From Methylobacterium sp. Leaf125 (GTDB lineage: Bacteria > Pseudomonadota > Alphaproteobacteria > Rhizobiales > Beijerinckiaceae), in the NCBI RefSeq assembly GCF_001423085.1, contig NZ_LMNU01000001.1, positions 100,052 through 164,051 on the forward strand: a stretch of DNA of 64,000 nt, given 5' to 3'. Position numbers and translations under genes: made by a program. Positions 24,561 to 32,801 of the stretch are shown piece after piece. The notes beneath the pieces were generated by a model, which was not told the DNA's origin, ran no database searches, and saw nothing but the letters and a program-made list of their open reading frames with translations. The stretch's first letter is position 1, and every line of letters begins with the position of its first letter.

Positions 24561-25142
24561 ATGTCTTCTGCTTCCGATCCGAACGCTCCGTCGGGCACCG
24601 CTCCGGCGACCGCCGCGCCCCAGCGGGCCTCGCACTATTCCTACGAGGAACTGCTCGCCTGCGGCCGTGGCGAGCTGTTCGGCGCCGGAAACGCGCAGCT
24701 GCCGCTGCCGCCGATGCTGATGTTCGACCGCATCGTCTCGATCGGCTCCGAGGGCGGCGCCCATGGCAAGGGCCACGTGCTCGCCGAGTTCGACATCCGG
24801 CCGGACCTCTGGTTCTTCGGCTGCCACTTCAAGAACGACCCGGTGATGCCCGGCTGCCTCGGCCTCGACGCCCTCTGGCAGCTCGTCGGCTTCCACCTCG
24901 GCTGGCTCGGCGCCCCCGGCCGCGGCCGGGCGCTCGGCGTCGGCGAGGTCAAGTTCACCGATCAGGTCCTGCCGACGGTGACCAAGGTCGTCTACGGCAT
25001 CGACATCAAGCGGGTGCGCCTCGGCAAGCTGGTGCTCGGCATCGCCGACGGCTGGCTGGAGGCGGACGGCACCCGGATCTACGAGGCCAAGGACCTGCGC
25101 GTCGCGCTGTTCCAGGCCCAGGGCGAGGCCGCCGGCGGCTGA
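24561..25142 (+). CDS. fabA: 3-hydroxydecanoyl-[ACP] dehydratase/isomerase FabA
   Basis: A 193-residue enzyme of the anaerobic unsaturated fatty acid pathway: it dehydrates 3-hydroxydecanoyl-ACP and isomerises trans-2 to cis-3-decenoyl-ACP. Catalytic His89 ([18 protein letters not shown]) and Asp103 (GLDALWQL) are 14 residues apart, as in E. coli His70/Asp84. A 20-residue Ala/Pro-rich N-terminal extension precedes the hotdog domain. It is followed 133 bp later by fabB, its pathway partner. Confidence 0.95.
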   Translation: MSSASDPNAPSGTAPATAAPQRASHYSYEELLACGRGELFGAGNAQLPLPPMLMFDRIVSIGSEGGAHGKGHVLAEFDIRPDLWFFGCHFKNDPVMPGCLGLDALWQLVGFHLGWLGAPGRGRALGVGEVKFTDQVLPTVTKVVYGIDIKRVRLGKLVLGIADGWLEADGTRIYEAKDLRVALFQAQGEAAGG

Positions 25143-25275
25143 GGCCGAGGCCGCCGGCAAGTCCGGCGCAGTTGAGATCGGGACGTCCGCGTCCTACGTG
25201 AGACCCACGCGAAGGTGCCGTCTCGAGAACAAGCACCGTGAAGAGCAAGCCCCGGCGGCGGAGAGCATCGTGTCC

Positions 25276-26502
25276 ATGCGGCGTGTCGTGATCACCGGGA
25301 TGGGCATCGTCTCATCCATCGGCAACAACACCGAGGAAGTCCTCGCGTCCCTGCGGGAGGCCAAGTCCGGCATCGGGCGGTCGGCCTCCTACGCGGAGCA
25401 CGGCTTCCGCAGCCAGGTCGAGGGCCGTCCCACCCTCGACCCGGAGGGCGTCGTCGACCGGCGCGCCATGCGCTTCCACGGCGGCGGCACCGCCTGGAAC
25501 CACGTCGCCATGGACCAGGCGATCCGGAATGCCGGGCTGGAGGCGGGCGACGTCTCCAACGACCGGACCGGCATCATCATGGGCTCGGGCGGACCGTCCA
25601 CTAAGGTCATCGTCGAATCCGCCGCCATCGCGATCGACAAGGGTCCCAAGCGGGTCGGTCCCTTTGCCGTGCCTAAGGCCATGTCCTCTACCGCCTCGGC
25701 GACCCTGGCGACCTGGTTCAAGATCAAGGGCGTGAACTACTCGATCTCCTCGGCCTGCGCCACGTCCAACCACTGCATCGGCAATGCCGCCGAGGTCATC
25801 CAGGGCGGGCGCCAGGACATCATCTTCGCGGGCGGCTGCGAGGACCTCGACTGGACCCTCTCGGTGCTGTTCGATGCGATGGGCGCCATGTCCTCGAAGT
25901 ACAACGACACGCCGGCCCGGGCGTCCCGCGCCTACGACGCCAACCGCGACGGCTTCGTCATCGCCGGCGGCGCCGGCGTCCTGGTGCTCGAGGAATACGC
26001 GCACGCCAAGGCCCGCGGCGCGACGATCTACGGCGAGATCGCCGGCTACGGCGCCACCTCGGACGGGCACGACATGGTGGCCCCCTCCGGCGAGGGTGCG
26101 GTCCGCTGCATGCGCCAGGCGATCGAGGGCCTGAAGGGCGCCAGGATCGACTACATCAATCCGCACGCCACCTCGACACCGGTGGGCGACGACAAGGAGA
26201 TCGAGGCGATTCGCGAGGTCTTCGGACGCGGCGACGCCTGTCCGCCCATCGCCGCCACCAAATCCCTCACCGGTCACTCCCTCGGGGCGACGGGCGTGCA
26301 GGAGGCGATCTACTCCCTGCTGATGATGAACAACGACTTCATCTGCGAGAGCGCCCATATCGACGAGATCGACCCGGCCTTCGCCGACATGCCGATCCTG
26401 CGCCAGCGTCGGGACGGGGCCAAGCTCGGGCACGTCCTCTCCAACTCCTTCGGGTTCGGCGGCACCAACGCCACGCTGGTTCTCAAGCACGTGGACGCCT
26501 GA
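25276..26502 (+). CDS. fabB: Beta-ketoacyl-[ACP] synthase I FabB
   Basis: A 408-residue thiolase-fold condensing enzyme that elongates cis-3-decenoyl-ACP in unsaturated fatty acid synthesis. The nucleophile is Cys161 ([14 protein letters not shown]), with His297 ([11 protein letters not shown]), Lys329 and His334 ([13 protein letters not shown]). The C-terminal glycine loop is [14 protein letters not shown]. Start ATG 25276; a GTG six bases earlier is in frame and nearly as plausible. It sits in the fabA-fabB-fabI block and is probably cotranscribed with fabA. Confidence 0.95.
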   Translation: MRRVVITGMGIVSSIGNNTEEVLASLREAKSGIGRSASYAEHGFRSQVEGRPTLDPEGVVDRRAMRFHGGGTAWNHVAMDQAIRNAGLEAGDVSNDRTGIIMGSGGPSTKVIVESAAIAIDKGPKRVGPFAVPKAMSSTASATLATWFKIKGVNYSISSACATSNHCIGNAAEVIQGGRQDIIFAGGCEDLDWTLSVLFDAMGAMSSKYNDTPARASRAYDANRDGFVIAGGAGVLVLEEYAHAKARGATIYGEIAGYGATSDGHDMVAPSGEGAVRCMRQAIEGLKGARIDYINPHATSTPVGDDKEIEAIREVFGRGDACPPIAATKSLTGHSLGATGVQEAIYSLLMMNNDFICESAHIDEIDPAFADMPILRQRRDGAKLGHVLSNSFGFGGTNATLVLKHVDA

Positions 26503-26606
26503 GGGCGACGGAACCGGGTCAGGCTTAACCCCTGGCCCGCCCCGTTAAGGAACTGGAGAGACCTTCCGCCGTTCATTGTTTCTATGGATTGCTGGAAGGC
26601 ACAGCC

Positions 26607-26723
26607 ATGTTGTGGTTCACCCTGGGAACCGTCGGCGGCCTCGCCCTTGCCGGGTCCACGGCCGTCTACATCAAGCAGGTCATGATCGACCGCGCCAATT
26701 GCGACACCGACGGCTACTTCTAG
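26607..26723 (+). CDS. 38-residue single-pass membrane protein
   Basis: A short gene with a strong GGAAGG ribosome-binding site. The peptide begins MLWFTLGTVGGLALAGSTAV (the membrane helix), continues YIKQVMIDRANCDTDGYF and stops. It is followed at once by a strong terminator, so it has complete gene anatomy between fabB and fabI. Function unknown; a conserved small protein linked to the membrane-lipid genes is plausible. Confidence 0.65.
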   Translation: MLWFTLGTVGGLALAGSTAVYIKQVMIDRANCDTDGYF

Positions 26724-26745
26724 CGTCCGCGTCGCCTCGGCTGCA

Positions 26746-26789
26746 CGCAAAGGCCCCGTCCCGGCTCAGGCCCGGACGGGGCCTTTGCG
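26746..26789 (+). terminator. Strong hairpin terminator after the 38-residue gene
   Basis: A perfect 16-bp stem: CGCAAAGGCCCCGTCC (26746-26761) pairs with GGACGGGGCCTTTGCG (26774-26789) around a 12-base loop, followed by TTTGGG. The stem is symmetrical enough to act on both strands. Confidence 0.85.
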
Positions 26790-26810
26790 TTTGGGCTCGG
26801 CGCTCGCACC

Positions 26811-26864
26811 GTGCCAAGCACTCTCATCGTGCCAAGCGCCTTCATCGTGCCAAGCGCCTTCGGG
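26811..26864 (+). repeat. 18-bp tandem repeat, three copies, upstream of fabI
   Basis: GTGCCAAGC followed by GCCTTCATC or a close variant repeats three times head to tail. It lies between the terminator and fabI, inside the likely fabI promoter or leader region. Confidence 0.85.
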
Positions 26865-26962
26865 CTCCGGCCGGATTGGACAGGGCCACGACCCCCGGGC
26901 TAAGCCTCCAGCCAACGATGACGGGTCCGAGGGACCCGAGGATCCACGACCGGGGGACGTGC

Positions 26963-27796
26963 ATGACGGGTTTGATGGCGGGAAAGCGCGGCCTCATCAT
27001 GGGGGTCGCCAACGATCACTCGATCGCCTGGGGTATCGCCAAGGTCCTGCACCGCCACGGGGCCGAGCTGGCCTTCACCTACCAGGGCGACGCGCTGGGA
27101 CGCCGGGTGACGCCACTGGCGGCCTCCGTCGGCTCGGATATCGTCCTGCCCTGCGATGTCGAGGATATCGCCAGCGTGGACGCGCTGTTCACCGCCCTGG
27201 ACGCACGTTTCCCCGAAGGCCTCGACTTCGTCGTCCACGCCATCGGCTTCTCCGACAAGGGCCAGCTCAAGGGCCGCTACGTGGACGTCACCACCCGCGA
27301 GAATTTCTCGCGGACCATGACGATCTCGTGCTTCTCCTTCACCGAGATCGCGCAGCGCGCGGCCAAGCGGATGCCCCGCGGCGGGTCGCTCCTGACGCTG
27401 ACCTATGGCGGCTCGACCCGGATCATGCCGAACTACAACGTCATGGGCGTCGCCAAGGCGGCCCTCGAGGCCTCCGTGCGCTACCTCGCCGGCGACCTCG
27501 GCCCGGACGGCATCCGGGTCAACGCCCTCTCGGCGGGCCCGATGCGGACCCTGGCCGGGGCCGGCATCGCCGATGCCCGCCTGATGTTCAATCACCAGAA
27601 GGCGCACGCCCCCTTGCGCCGGACGGTGACGCAGGAGGAGGTCGGCGGCTCGGCGATGTACCTGCTCTCGGACCTGTCCGGGGGCGTCACCGGCGAGATC
27701 CACTTCGTCGATTCCGGTTACAATATCATCTCGATGCCCCGCCCCGACGTGCTGCAGGCGCAGGACGAGGCCGGGGTCATCGGCGAGGCGGTCTAG
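26963..27796 (+). CDS. fabI: Enoyl-[ACP] reductase (NADH) FabI
   Basis: A 277-residue short-chain dehydrogenase that performs the last step of each fatty acid elongation cycle. The cofactor-binding loop is GLIMGVANDHSIAWG, and the active site is Tyr148, Tyr158 and Lys165 (YNVMGVAK), matching E. coli Tyr146/Tyr156/Lys163. The substrate loop ends in the SAGPMRTLAGAGI segment. It is the triclosan/diazaborine target enzyme in relatives. A terminator and an 18-bp repeat precede it, so it is likely transcribed separately from fabAB. Confidence 0.95.
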   Translation: MTGLMAGKRGLIMGVANDHSIAWGIAKVLHRHGAELAFTYQGDALGRRVTPLAASVGSDIVLPCDVEDIASVDALFTALDARFPEGLDFVVHAIGFSDKGQLKGRYVDVTTRENFSRTMTISCFSFTEIAQRAAKRMPRGGSLLTLTYGGSTRIMPNYNVMGVAKAALEASVRYLAGDLGPDGIRVNALSAGPMRTLAGAGIADARLMFNHQKAHAPLRRTVTQEEVGGSAMYLLSDLSGGVTGEIHFVDSGYNIISMPRPDVLQAQDEAGVIGEAV

Positions 27797-27797
27797 A

Positions 27798-28415
27798 TCA
27801 GCCCGCGAACAGCTCGGGCCGGCGGGCGCGCAGGGCGAGGACCAGGGTCAGGGTCTTGAGGTCGGTCAGCTCGCAGCGATCGGCCATCCGGGCAAGCTCG
27901 GCCAGGGGCATCTCGACGACCCGGATGTTCTCGTGCTCGCCGTCCGCGCCCCCGCCGCCGTCCACCCGGTCGGTGGCGGCGTAGGCGGCCAGGAACAGGT
28001 GGATGCGCTCGGTCGAGATGCCGCCGCAGGAATAGGTGGCGCCGACGAAGTCGAGGTCGCCGAGGCGCAAGCCCGCCTCCTCCAGCACCTCCCGCCGGGC
28101 ATTGTCCTCCGGGGTGCCGTCGTCGATCAGGCCGGCCGGCGCCTCGAGCTGGCTCTGCTCGCCGGCGACGTAGAGGGCCGGTACGCGCAGCTCCCGCACC
28201 AGGGTGGCGACCCGCCGGGCGGGATCGTAGGGCAGCACGCCCACGGAATTTCCGTGATCTTCGATCTCGCGCTCGGCCTCCCTGCCGTCGGCGAGGCGAA
28301 CCCGGGCCAGCGAGAAGCGGGTCCAGCCCTCGTGGAGGGTCCGCAGGCTGAGGATCTCGGCTTTCATCTCGGGTACGATTCCTTCTCGCCCGGGGGCGGG
28401 GTCCGGCTGGGCCAT
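27798..28415 (-). CDS. NUDIX hydrolase (ADP-ribose pyrophosphatase/NudK-like)
   Basis: A 205-residue nucleotide-diphosphate-sugar hydrolase. The Nudix helix is AGLIDDGTPEDNARREVLEE followed by AG; its spacing is one residue shorter than the general Nudix box and equals that of NudK (GDP-mannose hydrolase), with Thr in place of the first Glu. The N-terminal strand domain (VGVLPYDPARRVATLVRELR) is typical of dimeric ADPRase/NudK enzymes. ATG 28415 is used; ATG 28367 (MKAEILSLRTLHEGW) is a good alternative. It converges on fabI with a 1-bp gap. Confidence 0.82.
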   Translation of the reverse strand: MAQPDPAPGREGIVPEMKAEILSLRTLHEGWTRFSLARVRLADGREAEREIEDHGNSVGVLPYDPARRVATLVRELRVPALYVAGEQSQLEAPAGLIDDGTPEDNARREVLEEAGLRLGDLDFVGATYSCGGISTERIHLFLAAYAATDRVDGGGGADGEHENIRVVEMPLAELARMADRCELTDLKTLTLVLALRARRPELFAG

Positions 28416-28443
28416 GGGCGCCGGCCTGTCGTGTGGGCGACCG

Positions 28444-28623
28444 TCAGGGACCGCCCGCCAGGGCGCCCTCGATAACCATGATGAGTTCGTCGAGATTGAC
28501 CCGGCCGTCGATGGTCACGAAGCCCGGCTCGCCGGCCTCGACCGAAAGGCCGTGCTCGCTCACCTCCGCCTGGCGCTTGAGTTCGGCGATGATCGCCTCC
28601 GCGATGGTCGTCTGAATGTCCAT
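28444..28623 (-). CDS. 59-residue hypothetical protein
   Basis: A small acidic protein with a GGGGAGA ribosome-binding site. It begins MDIQTTIAEAIIAELKRQAE, has a middle VSEHGLSVEAGEPGFVTIDG and ends VNLDELIMVIEGALAGGP. No membrane segment. It lies between the NUDIX gene and the region-1.1-like membrane protein, all on the minus strand and probably one transcript. I do not recognise the family. Confidence 0.65.
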   Translation of the reverse strand: MDIQTTIAEAIIAELKRQAEVSEHGLSVEAGEPGFVTIDGRVNLDELIMVIEGALAGGP

Positions 28624-28647
28624 GGTCGGTCTCCCCCGCGTCGCGGT

Positions 28648-29097
28648 TCATCGCCCGAGGGCGATCAGGATCGCCCCCACCAGCACCAGCACGATCAGGC
28701 CCGCCACCAGCACGGCGTTCCGGACCCGGCGCCCCTCGGCCGACGGTGCCGTCCCGACCGGGTCCTCTTCGGCAGCGACCGGCGCAACCACCCGGGACGC
28801 CAGCGCGTCCGGGCGCGGCGCGGCCAGTGCGGCGTCGCCGGAAGGCAATCCCGGCGCGGGCGCGAGGGGCAGCGGCGCGATCCCGTCGGGATGGGCTCGC
28901 CCCGTGAGCAGGTCCTCCAGCTCCACCGGGATGCCGGCGGCCTCGAGATCCAGGACCACCTGCGCGATCGCCTCGGCGCTCATGCTGTGGATCGGCAGGG
29001 CGGCCTGCAGGTCGGCCGGGGTGAGCTCGCCCTTCTGCCGCCCGAGGGCGATGAGCCGGTCGAGGTCCCGTTGCGCGAAGGTCGGCGCGGCGCTCAC
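28648..29097 (-). CDS. Membrane protein with a sigma-70 region-1.1-like N-terminal domain
   Basis: A protein of about 149 residues. Residues about 8-65 (RDLDRLIALGRQKGELTPAD, then IAQVVLDLEAAGIPVELEDL) match the helical region 1.1 fold of primary sigma factors, as in the RpoD segment before region 1.2. No other sigma region is present. After an Ala/Pro-rich linker the C-terminus is one membrane helix (AVLVAGLIVLVLVGAILIAL). The start is uncertain: tandem GTGs at 29100/29097, or ATG 29154 behind an Arg-rich leader. A membrane-tethered region 1.1 could interact with RNA polymerase or DNA; that is inference. Confidence 0.65.
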   Translation of the reverse strand: MSAAPTFAQRDLDRLIALGRQKGELTPADLQAALPIHSMSAEAIAQVVLDLEAAGIPVELEDLLTGRAHPDGIAPLPLAPAPGLPSGDAALAAPRPDALASRVVAPVAAEEDPVGTAPSAEGRRVRNAVLVAGLIVLVLVGAILIALGR

Positions 29098-29297
29098 CAC
29101 GAGCGCGCCGCGGGCACGCCTGCGCCTCCTCCGGACCGTGCCGCGGCGGCCCATGCCCGCCCTGGCCCGGGTGGTCGTGCGTGTTGCGGTCCGGCCATCT
29201 GCCACTCCCGACGCTCTGCCGTCGGAAAACCCGTCGGGCGTCGGCGCTGTTCCCGGGCTCACGGGGAAGACGGCGCCGCCCGGTCCCGGGCCGGCGC

Positions 29298-30341
29298 TCA
29301 GTCCTGGCTCGGCCCGACGCTGTCGGCGGCGAAGGCCTGGCGGACGCCCAGGGGCTTCGGCCGGCCCTCGGTGCTGTCGCAGCCGGTCTGGCGCTCCATC
29401 TCCGAATTGATCTCGGCACCCACGAGGACGATGACGATCGACAGCCACATCCAAGTCATGAAGCCGATGCCGGCCCCCAGCGACCCGTAGATGCGGTTGT
29501 AGCTGTCGAAGCTCGCCACATACCAGGAGAACACCCCCGAGGCGCCGACCCAGAACAGCGCCGCGAGGCTGCTGCCCCAGGTCACCCAGCGCCACTTCGC
29601 CCGGTTCCGGCTCGGGCCGTAGCGGTAGATCAGCGACAGGCTGAGGGTGACCACGCCGAGCAGGGCCGGCCAGCGCACGATCTGCAGGATGGTGTCGGTG
29701 GCGGTGATGAAGCCGAGGCGGTCGAGGATCGCCGGGAGCAGCACCACCGCGCTGGTGGAGACGAGGAAGAACACCACGCTGGTGATCGTGAACAGGAAGG
29801 TGGTGGCGTAGAAGCGGATCAGGCTGCGCTTCTCGCGCTCCTTGTAGATCACGTTGAGGGCGTCGAAGAGCGCGCTCACGCCGGAATTGGCGCTCCACAG
29901 GGCGATCAGCAGGCTGATGCCGGACGTGGTGCTCAGGGAGCCGGTGCTGCGCTGCGCGATCCGCACCAGCTGGTCGGAGACCAGTTCCAGGGCGCCCGGC
30001 GGCAGGATGTCCGCCAGCAGGCTGACATGCTGGCTGATGACGTGCGGATCCGAGAACAACCCGTAGATCGACACGACCGCGACGAGGCCCGGGAATACCG
30101 CCAGCAGGGCGAAGAAGGCGACGCCGCCCGCCGTGGTCAGCACCCGGTCCTGCGGCATCGCCCAGAACACCCGCCACAGGATGTCCCGCCAGCCGGCCTT
30201 GGGGATGTCGACAGGATCGGTCGCACCCCGGCCGCGGCCGGGCTCGTGCGTGCGCTGGCGCGCCTCGGCCAGCTCCTGCGGGTTCAGGGCGCGGGTGCTG
30301 ACCGAGCGCCAGTCCTGACCCTCATCTTCGTCTCGCACCAT
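29298..30341 (-). CDS. YihY/virulence factor BrkB family membrane protein
   Basis: A 347-residue UPF0761-type protein with six membrane helices. The hallmark segments are LTTAGGVAFFALLAVFPGLV, WSANSGVSALFDALNVIYKE and the last helix GIGFMTWMWLSIVIVLVGAE followed by INSEME. A hydrophilic 60-residue N-terminal part precedes the first helix. Despite older names it is not an RNase BN; function is unsettled in the family. ATG 30341 gives the most natural N-terminus. Confidence 0.87.
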   Translation of the reverse strand: MVRDEDEGQDWRSVSTRALNPQELAEARQRTHEPGRGRGATDPVDIPKAGWRDILWRVFWAMPQDRVLTTAGGVAFFALLAVFPGLVAVVSIYGLFSDPHVISQHVSLLADILPPGALELVSDQLVRIAQRSTGSLSTTSGISLLIALWSANSGVSALFDALNVIYKEREKRSLIRFYATTFLFTITSVVFFLVSTSAVVLLPAILDRLGFITATDTILQIVRWPALLGVVTLSLSLIYRYGPSRNRAKWRWVTWGSSLAALFWVGASGVFSWYVASFDSYNRIYGSLGAGIGFMTWMWLSIVIVLVGAEINSEMERQTGCDSTEGRPKPLGVRQAFAADSVGPSQD

Positions 30342-30405
30342 GCCGACACCCTGCCGGACCGCTCGTCGCCGGAACGCCGCTACGCGGGGCGCGCCGCCCC
30401 CGGGA

Positions 30406-31413
30406 TCACACTCTGCCTGAACTCTCGTCATAGGTCGCCACCGATGCCGCCACGGGCGTGGGACGATCGAGCCCGGACAGGGGACAGATCGCGGCCCGCC
30501 GGGCCATCTCGGTGCGGACGTGCTCGCGGAACAGGCGCACCCGCGCGGGGAGTTCGCGGCCCGCCAGGGTGACGGCGCGCAGGGTCCCGCCCCGGCTCGC
30601 CCAGTCGGGCAGGACGCGCACGAGGTCGCCCCGGGCCAGGGACTTGGCTGCGACGAGGCTCGGGATGTGGCCGATCCCGGCCCCGGCCAGGGTCAGGCGC
30701 AGCACGGTGGCGAAATCCGTGGCCCGCACGGCCGGCCGCAGGGTGATGCCGGCCTCGCGGCCCTCCACGTCCGAGACGAGGATCTGGGTGGCGCCGAGGC
30801 GCTCCCGGGCCAGCACCACGTCATGCGTCGCCAGCTCGGCGATGTCGGCCGGCCCCGGGCGCTGGGCCAGGTAGGCCGGGGCCGCGTAGAGGCCGATCGT
30901 CAGGTCGGCCAGGATCGGGGCGGTGTAGCCGCTGTCGGGATGGTCGCCGCCGCCGAGGCGCAGGGCGAGGTCGACCCGGTTGGCCGCGAGATCGAGGCGG
31001 CTGTCGGTGATGAGGAGCTCCAGGGTGATCTGCGGGTGCCGGGCCCGGAAGCTCGCCACGAGGTCCGGCAGCACCTCGACCCCGAAGTCGATCGAGGCCG
31101 TCACCCGCAGGTGCCCCCGCGGCAGGGTGCGGGCGCCGCGGGCCGTCTGCAGGGCCTCGTCCAGGAGGGCGAGGCTCTCCAGGGCCCGGGCGTGGAAGGC
31201 GAGCCCCTCGGCGGTGGGCGAGACCGCCCGCGGCGTGCGGGCGAGCAGCGTCACCTTCAGCACCGTCTCGAGGCGGGCGACGCGCCGGCTGACGCTGCCC
31301 TTGGTCTCGCGGAGGAAGGCGCCGGCCTGGGTCATGCTGCCGAGATCGACCACGGCGCAGAAAGCCCGGACGTCGTCGAGGTTTCCGGCGAAGGTTTCCA
31401 GATGCGCAACCAT
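30406..31413 (-). CDS. LysR-family transcriptional regulator
   Basis: A 335-residue regulator with an N-terminal winged helix-turn-helix (NLDDVRAFCAVVDLGSMTQA, then LRETKGSVSRRVARLE) and a substrate-binding domain starting at LPRGHLRVTASIDFGVEVLP. It is divergent from a YceI-cytochrome b561-YceI operon 127 bp away, its probable target. The C-terminal 30 residues are not conserved in the family. Inducer unknown. Confidence 0.87.
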   Translation of the reverse strand: MVAHLETFAGNLDDVRAFCAVVDLGSMTQAGAFLRETKGSVSRRVARLETVLKVTLLARTPRAVSPTAEGLAFHARALESLALLDEALQTARGARTLPRGHLRVTASIDFGVEVLPDLVASFRARHPQITLELLITDSRLDLAANRVDLALRLGGGDHPDSGYTAPILADLTIGLYAAPAYLAQRPGPADIAELATHDVVLARERLGATQILVSDVEGREAGITLRPAVRATDFATVLRLTLAGAGIGHIPSLVAAKSLARGDLVRVLPDWASRGGTLRAVTLAGRELPARVRLFREHVRTEMARRAAICPLSGLDRPTPVAASVATYDESSGRV

Positions 31414-31490
31414 GTGTCCCCGATTAGCGCGCTATCGCACCCGCGGGAAGCGGCCTATTGGCGCTTCACCGAACCGGTGCCCAGACGCCA

Positions 31491-31532
31491 CCCTCATCGG
31501 CGCCCTCATCCTCGGCGCCCTCATCCTCGGAG
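31491..31532 (+). repeat. 12/15-bp tandem repeat before the first yceI-like gene
   Basis: CCCTCATCGGCG is followed by two copies of CCCTCATCCTCGG(C/A)G. It lies in the leader between the divergent LysR gene and the YceI gene, directly before the ribosome-binding site. Confidence 0.8.
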
Positions 31533-31540
31533 CGAACCCC

Positions 31541-32164
31541 GTGATCCGTCTCTCCCCGTCCCTCGTCGCCCAGACCGTGTCCCTCGCCCTCGCGTTCGCC
31601 GCGCCGGCCCTCGCCCAGACCCCGCCGACCCGCGACCCGGCCCAGATCCAGGCCGGCACCTACGCGGTCGATCCCGGCCACACCCAGGTCGGCTTCACCG
31701 TCTCGCATATGGGCTTCTCGAACTACTCGGGCGGCTTCTCGGACGTCTCAGGCACCCTGGAGCTGCAGCCGAAGACCCCTGCCGCCGCGAAACTGTCCAT
31801 CAAGATCCCGGTGGCCTCGGTGATGACGACCAGCGAGAAGCTGACCGGCGAGCTCAAGGGCGACCAGTGGCTCGACGCGGGCAAGTTCCCCGAGATGACC
31901 TTCGTCTCCACGAAGGTGACGCCCGAGGGCAAGGACAAGGCGAAGGTCACCGGCGACCTGACCCTGCACGGCGTGACCAAGCCGGTGACCCTGACCGTCA
32001 CCCTCGTGGGCGCCGGCGTGAACCCGCTGAACAAGAAGGTCACCGTGGGCTTCGAGGCCACCGGCACGCTCAAGCGCTCGGATTTCGGCGTGAAGACCTA
32101 CGTACCGCTAATCGGCGACGACCTGCACCTCACCATCGCGGGCGCCTTCGAGCGCAAGGAATAG
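31541..32164 (+). CDS. YceI family periplasmic lipid-binding protein
   Basis: A 207-residue lipocalin-like protein of the YceI family, known to bind isoprenoid-type lipids in the periplasm. A signal peptide (SLVAQTVSLALAFAAPALAQ) precedes the family core: AGTYAVDPGHTQVGFTVSHM, then LTGELKGDQWLDAGKFPEMT and GDLTLHGVTKPVTL. The GTG start at 31541 has GGAG upstream. It is first in a YceI-cytochrome b561-YceI operon. Confidence 0.9.
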   Translation: MIRLSPSLVAQTVSLALAFAAPALAQTPPTRDPAQIQAGTYAVDPGHTQVGFTVSHMGFSNYSGGFSDVSGTLELQPKTPAAAKLSIKIPVASVMTTSEKLTGELKGDQWLDAGKFPEMTFVSTKVTPEGKDKAKVTGDLTLHGVTKPVTLTVTLVGAGVNPLNKKVTVGFEATGTLKRSDFGVKTYVPLIGDDLHLTIAGAFERKE

Positions 32165-32198
32165 GCCGCACCGTCCACCCCGTCGAAGGGAGCGCGTC

Positions 32199-32801
32199 AT
32201 GATCGAGACCGTCCGCGCCGCGCCCCGACCGCGCTACACCCGCGTCGCCATCGCCCTGCACTGGCTCAGTGCGCTGGCGGTTCTGGGGCTGATCGCGATC
32301 GGTCTCGCCATGACGCACGGGGACCTGGCGCCGATGCGCCGGTTCCAGCTCTACCAATGGCACAAGTCGGTGGGCCTCACGGTGCTGGCCCTGACGCTGC
32401 TGCGCCTCGGCTGGCGCCTGGCCCACCGGCCGCCGCCCCTGCCCGCGACGCTGCCGGCCCGGGAACGGGCCGGGGCGCACGCGGCCCACGCCCTGCTCTA
32501 CGGGCTGCTCGTCGGCCTGCCGCTCGTCGGCTGGGCCGTGGTCTCGGCCTCGCCCTTCAACCTGCCGACCGTGCTCTACGCTGTCGTCCCCTGGCCGCAC
32601 CTGCCGGTGCTGCCGGAGCTGGCGAACAAGGCCGCCGTGGAGGCGGTGCTGAAGCAGGTCCATGCCTGGGGGGCCTGGATCCTGATCGGTCTCCTGCTGC
32701 TGCATGTCGGCGCGGCCCTGCGCCACCACCTCGTCCTGCGCGATGACACCCTCCGGCGGATGCTGCCCCGCGCCCCGCTCAAGTCCGGATCCGAAGCATG
32801 A
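32199..32801 (+). CDS. Cytochrome b561 family protein
   Basis: A 200-residue four-helix membrane cytochrome of the bacterial CybB type. Candidate heme ligands are His21 (IALHWLSA), His55 (QWHKSVGL), His155 (VHAWGAW) and His169 (LLLHVGAAL). It would move electrons between quinol and periplasmic acceptors. It overlaps the following YceI gene by ATGA and follows the first by 34 bp; the b561-YceI pairing is common and suggests quinone/isoprenoid-related redox work. Confidence 0.88.
   Translation: MIETVRAAPRPRYTRVAIALHWLSALAVLGLIAIGLAMTHGDLAPMRRFQLYQWHKSVGLTVLALTLLRLGWRLAHRPPPLPATLPARERAGAHAAHALLYGLLVGLPLVGWAVVSASPFNLPTVLYAVVPWPHLPVLPELANKAAVEAVLKQVHAWGAWILIGLLLLHVGAALRHHLVLRDDTLRRMLPRAPLKSGSEA

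Noticed and set aside
26811..26864. 18-bp direct repeats considered as a CRISPR or attachment site
   Set aside because: Tandem without spacers, and no integrase or tRNA nearby.
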